This document shows, in pieces, positions 39,874 through 49,095 of a DNA stretch of 64,000 nucleotides. This DNA is from CAWCDJ01 sp963836015 (GTDB lineage: Bacteria; Acidobacteriota; Terriglobia; Bryobacterales; Bryobacteraceae), in NCBI GenBank assembly GCA_963836015.1, contig CAWIIF010000004.1, positions 434,001-498,000 of the forward strand. Reading direction: 5' to 3'. Below the pieces are notes generated by a model that was given only the letters and a program-made list of their open reading frames with translations, did not search any database and was not told the origin of the DNA. Made by a program: the position numbers and the translations under genes. How positions within the stretch are numbered: the stretch's first letter is position 1; the number at the start of each line of letters is the position of its first letter.

Positions 39874-40254
39874 ATGCCTCGGATTCTCATCATAGATGAC
39901 GAGAGCCCAATCCTCGGCCTCCTGTCTGCTGTATTTTCCAGGGCAGGTTACGAAGTCACTACAGCCACGAGTGGCGAACAGGCTCTCGCGATCTGCCAAA
40001 CCGAGACGTTCGATGCGGTCCTCTCCGATGTATCGATGCCGGGGATCGACGGTCATCAAACCGTTAGTCGAATCCGCGCACGTACGCCGGGCGTCGTGTC
40101 CGTGTTGATGTCCGGTTTGCACATGGAATGCACCGGAGCGTGTTGTGTGCCGACCAGGCACTGTACCTGGCTCCAAAAGCCATTTTCGCCCCGCACCGCT
40201 GTGTCGGCGGTTGAGCAGTCCCTGGCCCCAAAGAGCAGCGTCCTGATCACCTAA
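39874..40254 (+). CDS. Receiver-only response regulator with cysteine cluster
   Basis: The product is 126 aa. Receiver features: IDDESPI, phospho-acceptor Asp52 in LSDVSMPGIDG, switch Ser80 in LMSG and Lys102 in LQKPF. Between the switch Ser and the Lys lies an inserted loop HMECTGACCVPTRHCTW with cysteines at about 86, 90, 91 and 97. That surface (alpha4-beta5) is normally used for dimerisation and output. The cluster could bind a metal or form a redox switch. There is no output domain. No kinase gene is adjacent. Confidence 0.83.
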   Translation: MPRILIIDDESPILGLLSAVFSRAGYEVTTATSGEQALAICQTETFDAVLSDVSMPGIDGHQTVSRIRARTPGVVSVLMSGLHMECTGACCVPTRHCTWLQKPFSPRTAVSAVEQSLAPKSSVLIT

Positions 40255-40442
40255 TCCAGGCCAGGCCTATCGCAAAGCCATTCTATATAAGCATTGCCGG
40301 TCGTGTATCTTGGTGCAGCGCGGTATTCGCTCGCGCGGATGGAACCAACGGGGCACGCCCCCGACGAGGCTGCGGCGCCAGCGCATAGCTGACTGTATTG
40401 ACAATTCCATGGTAGTCTGATGGCCACGGAGGTTCCTCGATT

Positions 40443-41093
40443 ATGCCGAATACTCTCGATGCCAGCGATGCGATGCAGCAGGTGCTCGACCGCTATGAAA
40501 CGTATCTTCCCGCAGGGCTCGCGCCGAAGATCAGGAGCATGAATCCGTCCAGGATTTTCCGCATCCTGCCGGCAGCCAAATACGAACCCTACTTTGATGC
40601 GGTGTTTCGAAATTTCTTCGCCGCGATCAATGTGAGCGCCTGCGGAGGGACGAAGGAAGTGATCGGGGTGGCGAATGATTCCAAGTCGGCTTTCGACAAT
40701 TTCGCTTGTCCCGCTTTCTGCGCGCCGGCCGTCAATGTCACGGACCGTGTGATCTACGTCAACCGGGATGCGGGCGTTACCAACGGCACCCTATATCACG
40801 AGTTCATTCACTATCTCTCGCACCCGAATTTCTACCCGGAGTTTTATGCAATGGGCGGGAACAGCCCGAACATACTCGAAGGGGTCACCGAATACCTCAC
40901 CAGAAGGGTCGGCCGGCACGTGGCGCACGATCGCTACTTACAAGGAAAGTACCAGTCCTGGTTCGCGCAGGTCTCGCGGGACATGGGCGGCAATCCAACC
41001 ACTTCGCTCGACAGCCTGGCGCAGCTGGCCTTCCAGGGAGATATGTCCGTAATCGGTACACTCGGCGGGACCGTCCCTCACCACCTGAGTTGA
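40443..41093 (+). CDS. Putative zinc metallopeptidase-like protein
   Basis: The product is 216 aa; GGAGG lies 9 nt before the ATG. It contains HEFIH in LYHEFIHYLSHPNFYPEFYAMGG, and EGVTEYLTRRVGR about 25 residues later. HExxH plus a downstream Glu is the gluzincin arrangement. The N-terminal half carries several cysteines (VSACGG, NFACPAFCAPAV). No signal peptide or membrane segment is seen, so it is probably cytosolic or exported by another route. The family is not recognised; a zinc peptidase is likely from the motif spacing but unproven. Confidence 0.6.
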   Translation: MPNTLDASDAMQQVLDRYETYLPAGLAPKIRSMNPSRIFRILPAAKYEPYFDAVFRNFFAAINVSACGGTKEVIGVANDSKSAFDNFACPAFCAPAVNVTDRVIYVNRDAGVTNGTLYHEFIHYLSHPNFYPEFYAMGGNSPNILEGVTEYLTRRVGRHVAHDRYLQGKYQSWFAQVSRDMGGNPTTSLDSLAQLAFQGDMSVIGTLGGTVPHHLS

Positions 41094-41192
41094 GCCTGAG
41101 GAGCCCGCCGGCCTTTGCCGGGGCAGGTACCTGGCACTGCGCGGATGCACACTCGAGCCAAACGCTGCTTCAAACCGGACAGAGGGACCGGT

Positions 41193-42629
41193 TCAGCTCC
41201 AAAGCCGGTCGTTAATCCGCTCCTTGTTGTCCCACTGCGGGGAAGGCTCGAAATATCCTGGTTCGCGCAAAAGCTTCTTGCAGGCCTCCTCGTTCAATTT
41301 GAATCCGAGTCCCGGCCCGCTCGGCACCGGGATGAAGCCCTTGTTGATGACCGGTTTCTCCACTCCGTCCACGATCGTATCCCAATTGGGATTGTCCACT
41401 GAGTGGTTTTCGAGCACCAGGAAGTTCTCTGTCGCGGCGGCGACGTGGACGCTCGCGTAAGCCGAGACGGGAGAGTTCGCCATGTGCATCGCCATCGGGA
41501 CGCCGTACTCCTGAATGGCATCGCCGATTTTATGGGTTTCGAGTATGCCGCCGGACGTGGCGATGTCCGGATGAAGGATGTCGACAGCGTGGTTCCTAGC
41601 CAGGTTGATGAAGCCTTCCTTGAGGTAAATGTCCTCGCCCGTGCAGGTGGGCACTTCGATCGCGTCGGTGATTTTCTTCAGCAGTTCGGTGTTTTCCCAC
41701 GGGATAATATCCTCCATCCAGGCGAGGTTGAACTTCTCGAACGCCTTGCCGAGGCGGATTGCGGAATTGATGCCGAAATGCCCGAAGTGGTCGGTGGAGA
41801 GCGGAATGTCATAGCCGATCGCCTCGCGAATCCTTGCCAGGTAATCCGACATGATTCCGATCCCCTTGTCGGTCAACTCGAGGCCGGTGAACATGTGCTC
41901 GACCGGCAGATTGCGCACTCCCTGCGGAAATCCGCCGCGCCCTCCGCCGCCGGAGCCGCGGCCGCCCTGGGCCGCCGGTCCGCCGGGCTGCTGGCCCGGA
42001 GGCCGCATGAAGATTCCGATGTCCGCCCCTGCCGGGTAGCTCATGCTTCCCGGAATGTTGGCGAGCATCGGCAATCCCACGTCGGCTTTGAACCACGTGA
42101 AGCCCTCCTCTTTCCGGGCTTTCACCCGCTCTGCGAACACCTTGGGGTCGTCCGATTCCGGCGTGTCGCAGTACACGCGAATGCGATCGCGGAACTTGCC
42201 GCCCAGCATCTGGTAGACCGGAACATCATAGGCCTTGCCCGCCAGGTCCCACAGTGCCATCTCCATCCCCGAGACGCCGCCGCCCTGGCGCGCGTGATAC
42301 CCGAACTGCTTGATCTTCCGGAAAATTCGGTCCACGTTACAGGGGTTCTCGCCTATGACGAGGCGCTTCAGTTCCATTACGTAATTCCGGCTGGCCCCAT
42401 CGCGGTTCTCGCCGATTCCGTAGATGCCCTGGTTCGTGTCCAATCGGATGAGCCCGCCACCGATATTGATGAACGCCATGCGTACGTCCGTAATCTTCAA
42501 GTCCGAGGGCTTGGATGCGGTTTGTACGTGGTCCTGGTAGGCCTCTAGAGAGTGATCCGACCAAAATCCGGCGGCGGCAACACCCGCGGCCGAACTGAGG
42601 AACGATCGCCTCCCGAAGACGTTTTTCAT
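41193..42629 (-). CDS. Tat-exported enolase-superfamily (mandelate racemase-like) protein
   Basis: The product is 478 aa. ATG at 42629 is chosen because the Tat signal GRRSFLSSAAGVAAAGFW follows directly; AAGGAG lies about 12 nt upstream. The capping domain runs from about 45 to 150 (IYGIGENRDGASRNYVMELKRLV). The barrel has WFKADVG, STDHFGHFG, AWMEDIIPWEN, CTGEDIYLKEGF and DILHPDIATSGGI, giving the Asp-Glu-Glu metal site of the superfamily. A Gly/Pro/Gln-rich insertion (PPGQQPGGPAAQGGRGSGGGG, about 210-240) interrupts the barrel after the second strand. Likely an acid-sugar dehydratase or racemase acting in the periplasm; the substrate is unknown. Confidence 0.85.
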   Translation of the reverse strand: MKNVFGRRSFLSSAAGVAAAGFWSDHSLEAYQDHVQTASKPSDLKITDVRMAFINIGGGLIRLDTNQGIYGIGENRDGASRNYVMELKRLVIGENPCNVDRIFRKIKQFGYHARQGGGVSGMEMALWDLAGKAYDVPVYQMLGGKFRDRIRVYCDTPESDDPKVFAERVKARKEEGFTWFKADVGLPMLANIPGSMSYPAGADIGIFMRPPGQQPGGPAAQGGRGSGGGGRGGFPQGVRNLPVEHMFTGLELTDKGIGIMSDYLARIREAIGYDIPLSTDHFGHFGINSAIRLGKAFEKFNLAWMEDIIPWENTELLKKITDAIEVPTCTGEDIYLKEGFINLARNHAVDILHPDIATSGGILETHKIGDAIQEYGVPMAMHMANSPVSAYASVHVAAATENFLVLENHSVDNPNWDTIVDGVEKPVINKGFIPVPSGPGLGFKLNEEACKKLLREPGYFEPSPQWDNKERINDRLWS

Positions 42630-42862
42630 GGTTTCGATAATCTCCTTCACCTGGGCGGGATGGGCATGGTCATTTGCCGCATCGTCCAAGAATCGCCAGA
42701 CGCGCCCTGAAACGGTCCCGCAGCCGGATTCTAAGTCGCTGCACGTTCAGATGCAACGCCTAGGTCGTGTCAGCTGTGGCGCGGCTCGACGCGAGATCAG
42801 CGACCAGCTAAACTTCATCTATCCGCAGTGTCGCGGCTGCTAAACGTGAAAATGGGAGGCTC

Positions 42863-43654
42863 ATGCGTCAAACAGCAGTGCTCGCGTTGCTGGCCAACGC
42901 GGCGCTTTTCGGGGCTACCCCATTTGAGGCGGAAATAGCAGCGTGGCGGCGCGGGCGTGAGGCGGCCCTGACTGCCGAATGGGGTTGGCTCACGGTAGCC
43001 GGGCGATTCTCGTTGCACGAAGGTGACAACCGTTTTGGCCGGGCCGCAGTCAACGACATCGTTCTACCTGACGGCCCCCCACATGCGGGCACTTTCACAC
43101 TCTACGACGACAGGGTGACCGTGAAAATAGGAAACGCTACCCGTTCCGTGAGGCCCAATTCCGGCGATGAGGTCCGGGTAGGGCGCCTGGCCCTGTTCAT
43201 ACTCGGGGCCGCGGGCAGCTACACGGTTCGCATGAAGGATCCGGAGAGCCGCCTGCGCCGCGAGTTTCACGGGATCGACTACTACCCAGCCCGGGAAGAG
43301 TATCGAGTCACAGCCCGGTTCTTTCCTGCCCAGAGGAGAATCGCGGGCTCGAACTCCCCGGGGTACGTCGTATTCCGGTTGCTTGGCCATGAACAGCGGC
43401 TGTATGCGTTTAGGGAGCAGCCCAACGCCAAGGTCCTGCTCCTCGTGTTCCGCGATCTGACTACCGGTAGAGAAACGTACGAAGGCGGCCGGTTTCTGGA
43501 TATCGAGCCGCAAAACGAGGAAGTCGTCTTGGACTTCAACAAGGCTTACAATCCTCCTTGCGCGTTCACGCCATTTGTTTCTTGCCCGTTGCCTCCCAAG
43601 CAGAATCGTCTGCCCGTGAGAATCGAAGCGGGCGAGAAGAAATATGGCCACTAG
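42863..43654 (+). CDS. DUF1684 protein, exported
   Basis: The product is 263 aa; GGGAGG precedes the ATG. A short signal peptide (MRQTAVLALLANAALFGATP) leads to FEAEIAAWRRGREAALTAEWGWLTVAGRFSLHEGDNRFG, the N-terminal signature of DUF1684. The C-terminus contains GGRFLDIEPQNEEVVLDFNKAYNPPCAFTPFVSCPLPPKQNRLPV, the equally diagnostic end of the family. Function is unknown; members often sit among carbohydrate or lipid genes. It is divergent from the enolase-superfamily gene. Confidence 0.9.
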   Translation: MRQTAVLALLANAALFGATPFEAEIAAWRRGREAALTAEWGWLTVAGRFSLHEGDNRFGRAAVNDIVLPDGPPHAGTFTLYDDRVTVKIGNATRSVRPNSGDEVRVGRLALFILGAAGSYTVRMKDPESRLRREFHGIDYYPAREEYRVTARFFPAQRRIAGSNSPGYVVFRLLGHEQRLYAFREQPNAKVLLLVFRDLTTGRETYEGGRFLDIEPQNEEVVLDFNKAYNPPCAFTPFVSCPLPPKQNRLPVRIEAGEKKYGH

Positions 43655-43862
43655 GAGCGAAACCAATGGCCGGCCGGCGTGAGCCAGGAACCGCACTCGA
43701 GGGCGGCGGCGCCTGTGCCCTCAGGGATATACCTCAGTAGATTTTAGGGTGTTGAGATCCTTTTCTACTTGAAAGCCGCCGGAAACAAGACGAGAATCGC
43801 TTAGTACTTCAATTCGGATCCCGCGTTGACCGTCTCGTGAGAGGTGGAGAAGGGAGAATTGT

Positions 43863-46800
43863 ATGGTTTTTTCGAGGAAGTTCCCCGCTGCGCTCGCGCT
43901 GCTTTGCGCGGCCGCCATAAACTTGCCGGCACAATCCATTTACGCCACGTTGACCGGGCTCGTCTCAGACCCGTCTGGAGCGCTCGTCGTCCAGGCAACC
44001 GTTCATTTGCGGAATGAGGGCTCGGGCTCTCTCCGCGAGACAGTTACCAACGGTCAGGGCTACTATACGTTCGCCTCCGTTCCCGTTGGCACGTACGAAC
44101 TGACCGTCGAAACGACGGGGTTTGAGACTTACAAGGAGTCGGGTGTCGCCCTGGGCGGAGGTGAGAAGCGGAATATCAACGTCACGCTCAAAGTCGGCGC
44201 CGCGACCGAGACGGTATCGGTTACCAGCACCTCGGATCAACTCACGCCTGTCGATTCGGGTGAAAAATCCGCGACTCTGGGCGTCAAGCAACTGGAAAAT
44301 TTCGTTCAGGTCGGCAGCAACGCCGCCGAGTACATCAAGATGATGCCTGGTTTCGGCATCCAGAACGGAGTCCAGAATGCCGCGAATTACAACGGGGCAA
44401 CGATCGGCATCAATGCTAATGGCAACGCTGGAAGCCAGAGCCCGTTGAACAATGCCTATGCATACAACGGCCTTCCCAGCAACACGTTAGACATCACGGC
44501 GGATGGCGCGCATGTTTCCGATCCCGGATGCAATTGCGACACGCCCGTGAATCCGAACGCAGACATGGTGGCCGAATTCAAGATCACGATGTCCAACTTC
44601 AGCGCCGAAAACCAGAAGGGTCCGGCGGTCCTAAGTTCGGTGGCTAAGTCGGGCGGGCAACAGTTCCACGGGTCGGGCTTCTTCTACGCCAGGAACTATG
44701 TTCTGAACGCAAACGACTGGCTTTCCAATGTGAGTTCGGCGCCGCGCCCGCAGAACAAGTACTACTACCCGGGCGGCACGTTCGGGGGCCCGCTGATCAT
44801 TCCCGGTACCCGCTTCAATAAGAGCCGCCAGAAGCTGTTCTTCTTCACGGGATACGAGTACTTCTATCAGATTCTCGACACCGGGCTGCTGCGGGCGGAA
44901 GTTCCCACGCCGGGAATGCTGCAGGGAGACTTCTCGCCCGCGGAACTCTCGAAGCTGGGCAGAATCTCCGCGTCGGGCTCCCCGCCGAGCCAGATCAACG
45001 CCAAAAACGCCGCGCTGTATCCGGGCGGGATAATCCCGGCCTCCGCCATCGATAAGAGCATGCTCGCGTTGATGAAGCTGTATCCGGCGCCGAATTCCGA
45101 CCCCAATGCCACCGGCGGGTACAACTGGACCAACGACCTGACGTTCTCTCAGAACAACCACCAGTGGATGACGCGAGTGGACTACAGTATCAGCGACTCC
45201 ACGAAGCTGTTCGTCCGCTACAACCTGCAGCGGGAAAAGCAACCATTCCCGATGCAACTCTGGTCCACCGCCACGACGCAGCAGCTTCCCTACCCCACGC
45301 CGGTGATCGGCAAGAACCGGTCCGACTCGGTGACCGCCTCGCTCACACACGTATTCAGCCCGACCATGACGAACGAGTTCGTCTTCGGGTACACCTTTAT
45401 CGGATTCCCGAACGTGTTCGAAGATCCTTCCAAGGTGGATCCGGCCAAGGTCGGCTTCAGCTACAAGCTGCTTTACAAGAACGGCGTCGCCCAGATCCCG
45501 AACTTCGGCGGCGGATCGGAAGCGGCGCAGATCAACAACTACGGCGGGTTCGAAATCGGCGGCCCGTCGGCCGGCCTGTATGCCAACAAGTGGATGCCCA
45601 GCTTCAGCGATACGCTTGCGAAAGTAGTGGGCAGGCACACGTTCAAAGCCGGTGTTTTCTTTGAATACATCCGGAACGCCCAGCCCGCGAGCAACGCTTC
45701 GATGGGCAACCTGAGGTTCAGCAACGGGAACTCGAACAGCATCGGAAACGACTACGCCGACATGCTGATCGGGAACCTGAACACCTTCCAGCAGTATTCC
45801 TTCAACCGCGTCAACGACATTTCCTACAAGACGTACGAAGGGTTCGTACAGGATTCCTGGAAGGTGAACAAGAAGCTGACTCTGGAACTCGGGATTCGAC
45901 TGACGCACTTCACGCCCTGGATCGACAGGCTCGGATACGGGTTCTCGATTTTCGATTCCAGCCAGTACAACACCGGCTGCACGCCCACTCAATACTGCGG
46001 GTTCATATGGAACAAGAAAAACAGCAGTGTTCCGATGGGCGGATTTCCGACTCGAGGGCTCTTCTACCAGCCGCGATTCGGAATGGCGTACGATGTCTTC
46101 GGCAACGGCAATACGGTTCTGCGCGGCGGCTGGGGCATGTACTACTTCCATTCGGGGCAGTTCACTACCGGGCTCGACGTCGCCGCCGGCGTCGGTGTGA
46201 TCAACCTGACCAGCAACCAGGGTCCGAGTTCTTCACCCTGGGTAACGGGAGGTACGCCGCTGATGGCCAGCGCTCTGGACACGCTGAACTTCTCCAGCGC
46301 GGCACTCTCTCCCGGCGGGGTGGACAAAGTCGACGACAGGCAACCACTGACCCGAAGCTACAGCTTCACGATCGAGCAGCGGCTGCCATGGTCGAGCATG
46401 CTTGAGGTGGCCTATGTCGGCAACGAGAGCACCGACCTGCTGAACACGTCCGGCGGCCAAGGCTCGAACGTCAACCTGGTGCCTCTCGGAGCGATGCTCT
46501 CCGCCAACAATGCCGGAGCCGACCCGAATGGGCTCACGGCCAACAACTTCCGGCCGATCAAGGCGTATTCCAACATCAACCTCGCCACTAACAACGTCTA
46601 CGCCAATTACAATTCGATGCAGGTGACATGGGCCCGCACCAAGGGGCGTTACGTCCTCAGCATGAATTACGCGTTTGCCAAGGCGATGGGATTCGTCAAC
46701 CCGTCTTACGATTCGTTCAACTTCGCTAACAACTATACGGTGCAGGGCAGCGACCGGAGACATATTTTCAACATTGCCTACTCGGTCGAATTGGGGAACC

Positions 46801-47366
46801 CGGTGAGAAACAAGCTGGCGGGCGGGTTCCTGAACGGCTGGCAGATCTCCGGCATTACGCAGGTACAGAGTGGAGCCAATCTCACGGGAAACCGGGGGGA
46901 GAACTTCGGCCTGAGTCTGAACGGCTACAAGATTCCGGGTACGACGTTCAATGTCAGCAACACTTCTCTGTTGGGCACTCCGAACATCCAACTGCAGCCG
47001 CTGGTCACGTGCGATCCCACGGCCAACCTTGCGGCTCATCAGTACATCAACGGGAATTGTTTCGCGATCCCGACGCAGATCGGGCAGAACGGGCCGACCA
47101 CACTGCCGGTGGTCTACGGACCGGCATTCTTTAACACCGACCTGGGCTTGTTCAAGAATTTCCCGATTAAAGAGAGGATGAAGCTGCAATTCCGGGCCAA
47201 CGGGTACAACTTCATCAACCATCCGTTGTGGTCCTTCGCGGGGAACACGAACCTGACGCTGGGCTTCAACGGCACTACCGGCCAGTTGAACGCCCCGACC
47301 TTCGGTTACACCACGCAGAAGCAGGGCCACCGCGTGGTGCAGCTCGCCGTGAAGTTCATCTTCTGA
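43863..47366 (+). CDS. Oar-like TonB-dependent receptor
   Basis: The product is 1167 aa; GAAGGGAG precedes the ATG. A signal peptide ending LPAQS is followed by a carboxypeptidase-regulatory-like domain (about 25-110: LTGLVSDPSGALVVQATVHLRNEGSGSLRETVTNGQGYYTFASVPVGTYELTVETTGFE), a plug domain and a long outer-membrane barrel ending in VQLAVKFIF, the aromatic C-terminus expected for barrel insertion. Acidobacteria carry many such receptors; substrates are probably oligomers or peptides imported with TonB energy, but this is not readable here. A convergent hairpin at 47372-47428 separates it from the CRTAC1 gene. Confidence 0.9.
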   Translation: MVFSRKFPAALALLCAAAINLPAQSIYATLTGLVSDPSGALVVQATVHLRNEGSGSLRETVTNGQGYYTFASVPVGTYELTVETTGFETYKESGVALGGGEKRNINVTLKVGAATETVSVTSTSDQLTPVDSGEKSATLGVKQLENFVQVGSNAAEYIKMMPGFGIQNGVQNAANYNGATIGINANGNAGSQSPLNNAYAYNGLPSNTLDITADGAHVSDPGCNCDTPVNPNADMVAEFKITMSNFSAENQKGPAVLSSVAKSGGQQFHGSGFFYARNYVLNANDWLSNVSSAPRPQNKYYYPGGTFGGPLIIPGTRFNKSRQKLFFFTGYEYFYQILDTGLLRAEVPTPGMLQGDFSPAELSKLGRISASGSPPSQINAKNAALYPGGIIPASAIDKSMLALMKLYPAPNSDPNATGGYNWTNDLTFSQNNHQWMTRVDYSISDSTKLFVRYNLQREKQPFPMQLWSTATTQQLPYPTPVIGKNRSDSVTASLTHVFSPTMTNEFVFGYTFIGFPNVFEDPSKVDPAKVGFSYKLLYKNGVAQIPNFGGGSEAAQINNYGGFEIGGPSAGLYANKWMPSFSDTLAKVVGRHTFKAGVFFEYIRNAQPASNASMGNLRFSNGNSNSIGNDYADMLIGNLNTFQQYSFNRVNDISYKTYEGFVQDSWKVNKKLTLELGIRLTHFTPWIDRLGYGFSIFDSSQYNTGCTPTQYCGFIWNKKNSSVPMGGFPTRGLFYQPRFGMAYDVFGNGNTVLRGGWGMYYFHSGQFTTGLDVAAGVGVINLTSNQGPSSSPWVTGGTPLMASALDTLNFSSAALSPGGVDKVDDRQPLTRSYSFTIEQRLPWSSMLEVAYVGNESTDLLNTSGGQGSNVNLVPLGAMLSANNAGADPNGLTANNFRPIKAYSNINLATNNVYANYNSMQVTWARTKGRYVLSMNYAFAKAMGFVNPSYDSFNFANNYTVQGSDRRHIFNIAYSVELGNPVRNKLAGGFLNGWQISGITQVQSGANLTGNRGENFGLSLNGYKIPGTTFNVSNTSLLGTPNIQLQPLVTCDPTANLAAHQYINGNCFAIPTQIGQNGPTTLPVVYGPAFFNTDLGLFKNFPIKERMKLQFRANGYNFINHPLWSFAGNTNLTLGFNGTTGQLNAPTFGYTTQKQGHRVVQLAVKFIF

Positions 47367-47371
47367 GCATT

Positions 47372-47428
47372 GCCCGCTTCCGCCGGTCGCGGTTCTCCCC
47401 ACAGAGCCGCGACGGGAAGGGAGCGGGC
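47372..47428. terminator. Bidirectional hairpin between convergent genes
   Basis: An outer stem GCCCGCT/AGCGGGC (47372-47378 with 47422-47428) and an inner stem GTCGCGGTTCT/AGAGCCGCGAC (47386-47396 with 47403-47413, one G:U-type mismatch) enclose a 6-base loop. It lies between the receptor stop and the CRTAC1 stop. No T-tract is evident. Confidence 0.55.
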
Positions 47429-49095
47429 TACTTCCCCGGTTCATCCACTGTCAGTACTCGATCGACGGCCACGTCTTTCAACGTCTGCCGTATCCCGCTG
47501 GGCCACCGGATCTCCAGAGAGTTAATTTTCGTTTCCCGGCCCAGCCCGAAGTGCACTCGCTTGTCGCTGGATGACATAAAGCCGACGCTGATGGCGACGT
47601 GATTGTAGAGGACGCGGCCGGATGCCGTGGTGAGCTTGACTTTAGCGCCGATTGCGTCGCGCGCGCTCTTGTGCCCGACCAGCTTCACCAACAGCCAGTG
47701 ATTGCCGGTGCCGCCGCTATTCAGCAGAATTCGCGGCGATTCGTTAAGGGACGTGACCACCAGATCGAGGGCCCCATCGTCGTTCAGGTCGCAGAAGGCC
47801 GATCCGCGCTGATAGCCCTGGCGCAGGAAACCGTCGCCCATCTGCTCCGAGACGTCCACAAACGACTTTCCGTCCACATTCTCGAACATCGTGTCGTGCT
47901 GGGGTGACTTCGCGCTCACCATATCCACATCGCCGTTCGAGGAGTAGATGTCTTTCCATCCGTCGTTGTTGTAATCGATGAAGCCATTGCTCCAGCCCGA
48001 ATAAGCGGTACTCAGTTTCTGGATCTTAGAGATCGACGAGTAGTAGTCGAACAGGTTGCCACGATTTCGGAGCAACTGCCAAACCTGTCCCATCAGGTTG
48101 TTATAAAAGATGTCCACGTGCCCGTCGTTGTCGAAATCCTTGGCGTCGCACCCCATCGAGGAGCCGACTTGGGCGTTCTCGTTGTACGCGACGCCGAGTT
48201 CCATGCCCTTCTCCTCGAACCTGCCGTTCTTCTGGTTGATGAATATGGAGTTGGGTTCGGTGTCGTTGGCGATGAACACGTCCATCCAGCCGTCGTCGTT
48301 GAAATCGGCGATCGAGACTCCCATTCCCTTGCCCGGCGCCGCGGCCAGCCCCGCTTTCGCGGTCACATCTTCGAACCTGCCGTTCCCGAGATTGCGATAC
48401 AGCTTTGGTGGCACGCTCGGGTATCGCCTTGGATCGCAGTAGTAGTCGCGATCGCTCATCATACAGCGGGCATCGGATTTCGGGCTCCAAACGGTGTAGT
48501 CCGAAACGATCAGGTCCAGCTTTCCGTCGTTATCGAAATCGAACCACGCCGCGGCGATGCTCAAGGTATCGGGCGGCTTGCCGCCGATGCCCGAGGCGGC
48601 GGTCACGTCCGTGAAGGTTCCATCACCGTTGTTGTGATAGAGGGCGTTCCGGCCGATGCTGCAGATGAAAAGATCCTCATAGCCATCGTTATCGTAATCC
48701 CCCACGGCCACCCCGAAGTTGAAATCGAGCTGCTCGCCCTTGAGTCCTGCTTTGGCCGTGACATCCTCGAAGGTTCCGTCGGTTCTCTGGTGCAGCAGGC
48801 AGTTGAAAAAGGAAGGGTCCGTCTTCTTGAGTTCCGGCAGCTTGGCGCCGTTGGTGAAGAAGATGTCCATTCTGCCGTCGTTGTCGAAATCGAACGTCGC
48901 GACTCCGCCGCACATCGGTTGGGGGAAATATTTCCGTCCGGTAAAACTATTATTGGTCTTGTAAGGTATTCTCGATCGCGGAGCCACGTCCACGAAACCG
49001 GGCCGCTTTGCCGGTTGATAGGGCCGCGCCGGAGTGAGAGCCAGAAACCAGACCGCACAGACCGCGGCGGCCGTCGGGAGCAGTACACGGTTCAT
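47428..49095 (-). CDS. CRTAC1-family FG-GAP/VCBS repeat protein with ASPIC/UnbV domain
   Basis: The product is 555 aa with an N-terminal signal or anchor (VLLPTAAAVCAVWFLALTPARPYQ). Repeated FG-GAP blades contain calcium-loop motifs such as FDFDNDGRMDIF, GDYDNDGYEDLFI, DFDNDGKLDLIV, DFNDDGWMDVFI and DLNDDGALDLVV, predicting a seven-bladed propeller. The C-terminal ASPIC/UnbV domain has NHWLLVKLVGHKSARDAIGAKVKLTTASGR and GLGRETKINSLEIRWPSG. Exported, probably surface or periplasmic. Its ATG overlaps the stop of the TPR gene upstream by 4 bp. The function of this pairing, common in Solibacter relatives, is unknown. Confidence 0.9.
   Translation of the reverse strand: MNRVLLPTAAAVCAVWFLALTPARPYQPAKRPGFVDVAPRSRIPYKTNNSFTGRKYFPQPMCGGVATFDFDNDGRMDIFFTNGAKLPELKKTDPSFFNCLLHQRTDGTFEDVTAKAGLKGEQLDFNFGVAVGDYDNDGYEDLFICSIGRNALYHNNGDGTFTDVTAASGIGGKPPDTLSIAAAWFDFDNDGKLDLIVSDYTVWSPKSDARCMMSDRDYYCDPRRYPSVPPKLYRNLGNGRFEDVTAKAGLAAAPGKGMGVSIADFNDDGWMDVFIANDTEPNSIFINQKNGRFEEKGMELGVAYNENAQVGSSMGCDAKDFDNDGHVDIFYNNLMGQVWQLLRNRGNLFDYYSSISKIQKLSTAYSGWSNGFIDYNNDGWKDIYSSNGDVDMVSAKSPQHDTMFENVDGKSFVDVSEQMGDGFLRQGYQRGSAFCDLNDDGALDLVVTSLNESPRILLNSGGTGNHWLLVKLVGHKSARDAIGAKVKLTTASGRVLYNHVAISVGFMSSSDKRVHFGLGRETKINSLEIRWPSGIRQTLKDVAVDRVLTVDEPGK

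Noticed and set aside
42740..42770. CTGCAC-N6-ATGCAA near the enolase and DUF1684 genes as another dyad
   Set aside because: The arms are in the opposite order and at a different spacing, and no TGG-N9-TGC promoter lies nearby.
44631..46151. Minus-strand ORF of 506 codons
   Set aside because: It is antisense to the Oar-like receptor, with Arg/Val/Glu-rich shadow composition.
46233..47444. Minus-strand ORF of 403 codons
   Set aside because: It is antisense to the end of the same receptor and runs into the terminator hairpin.
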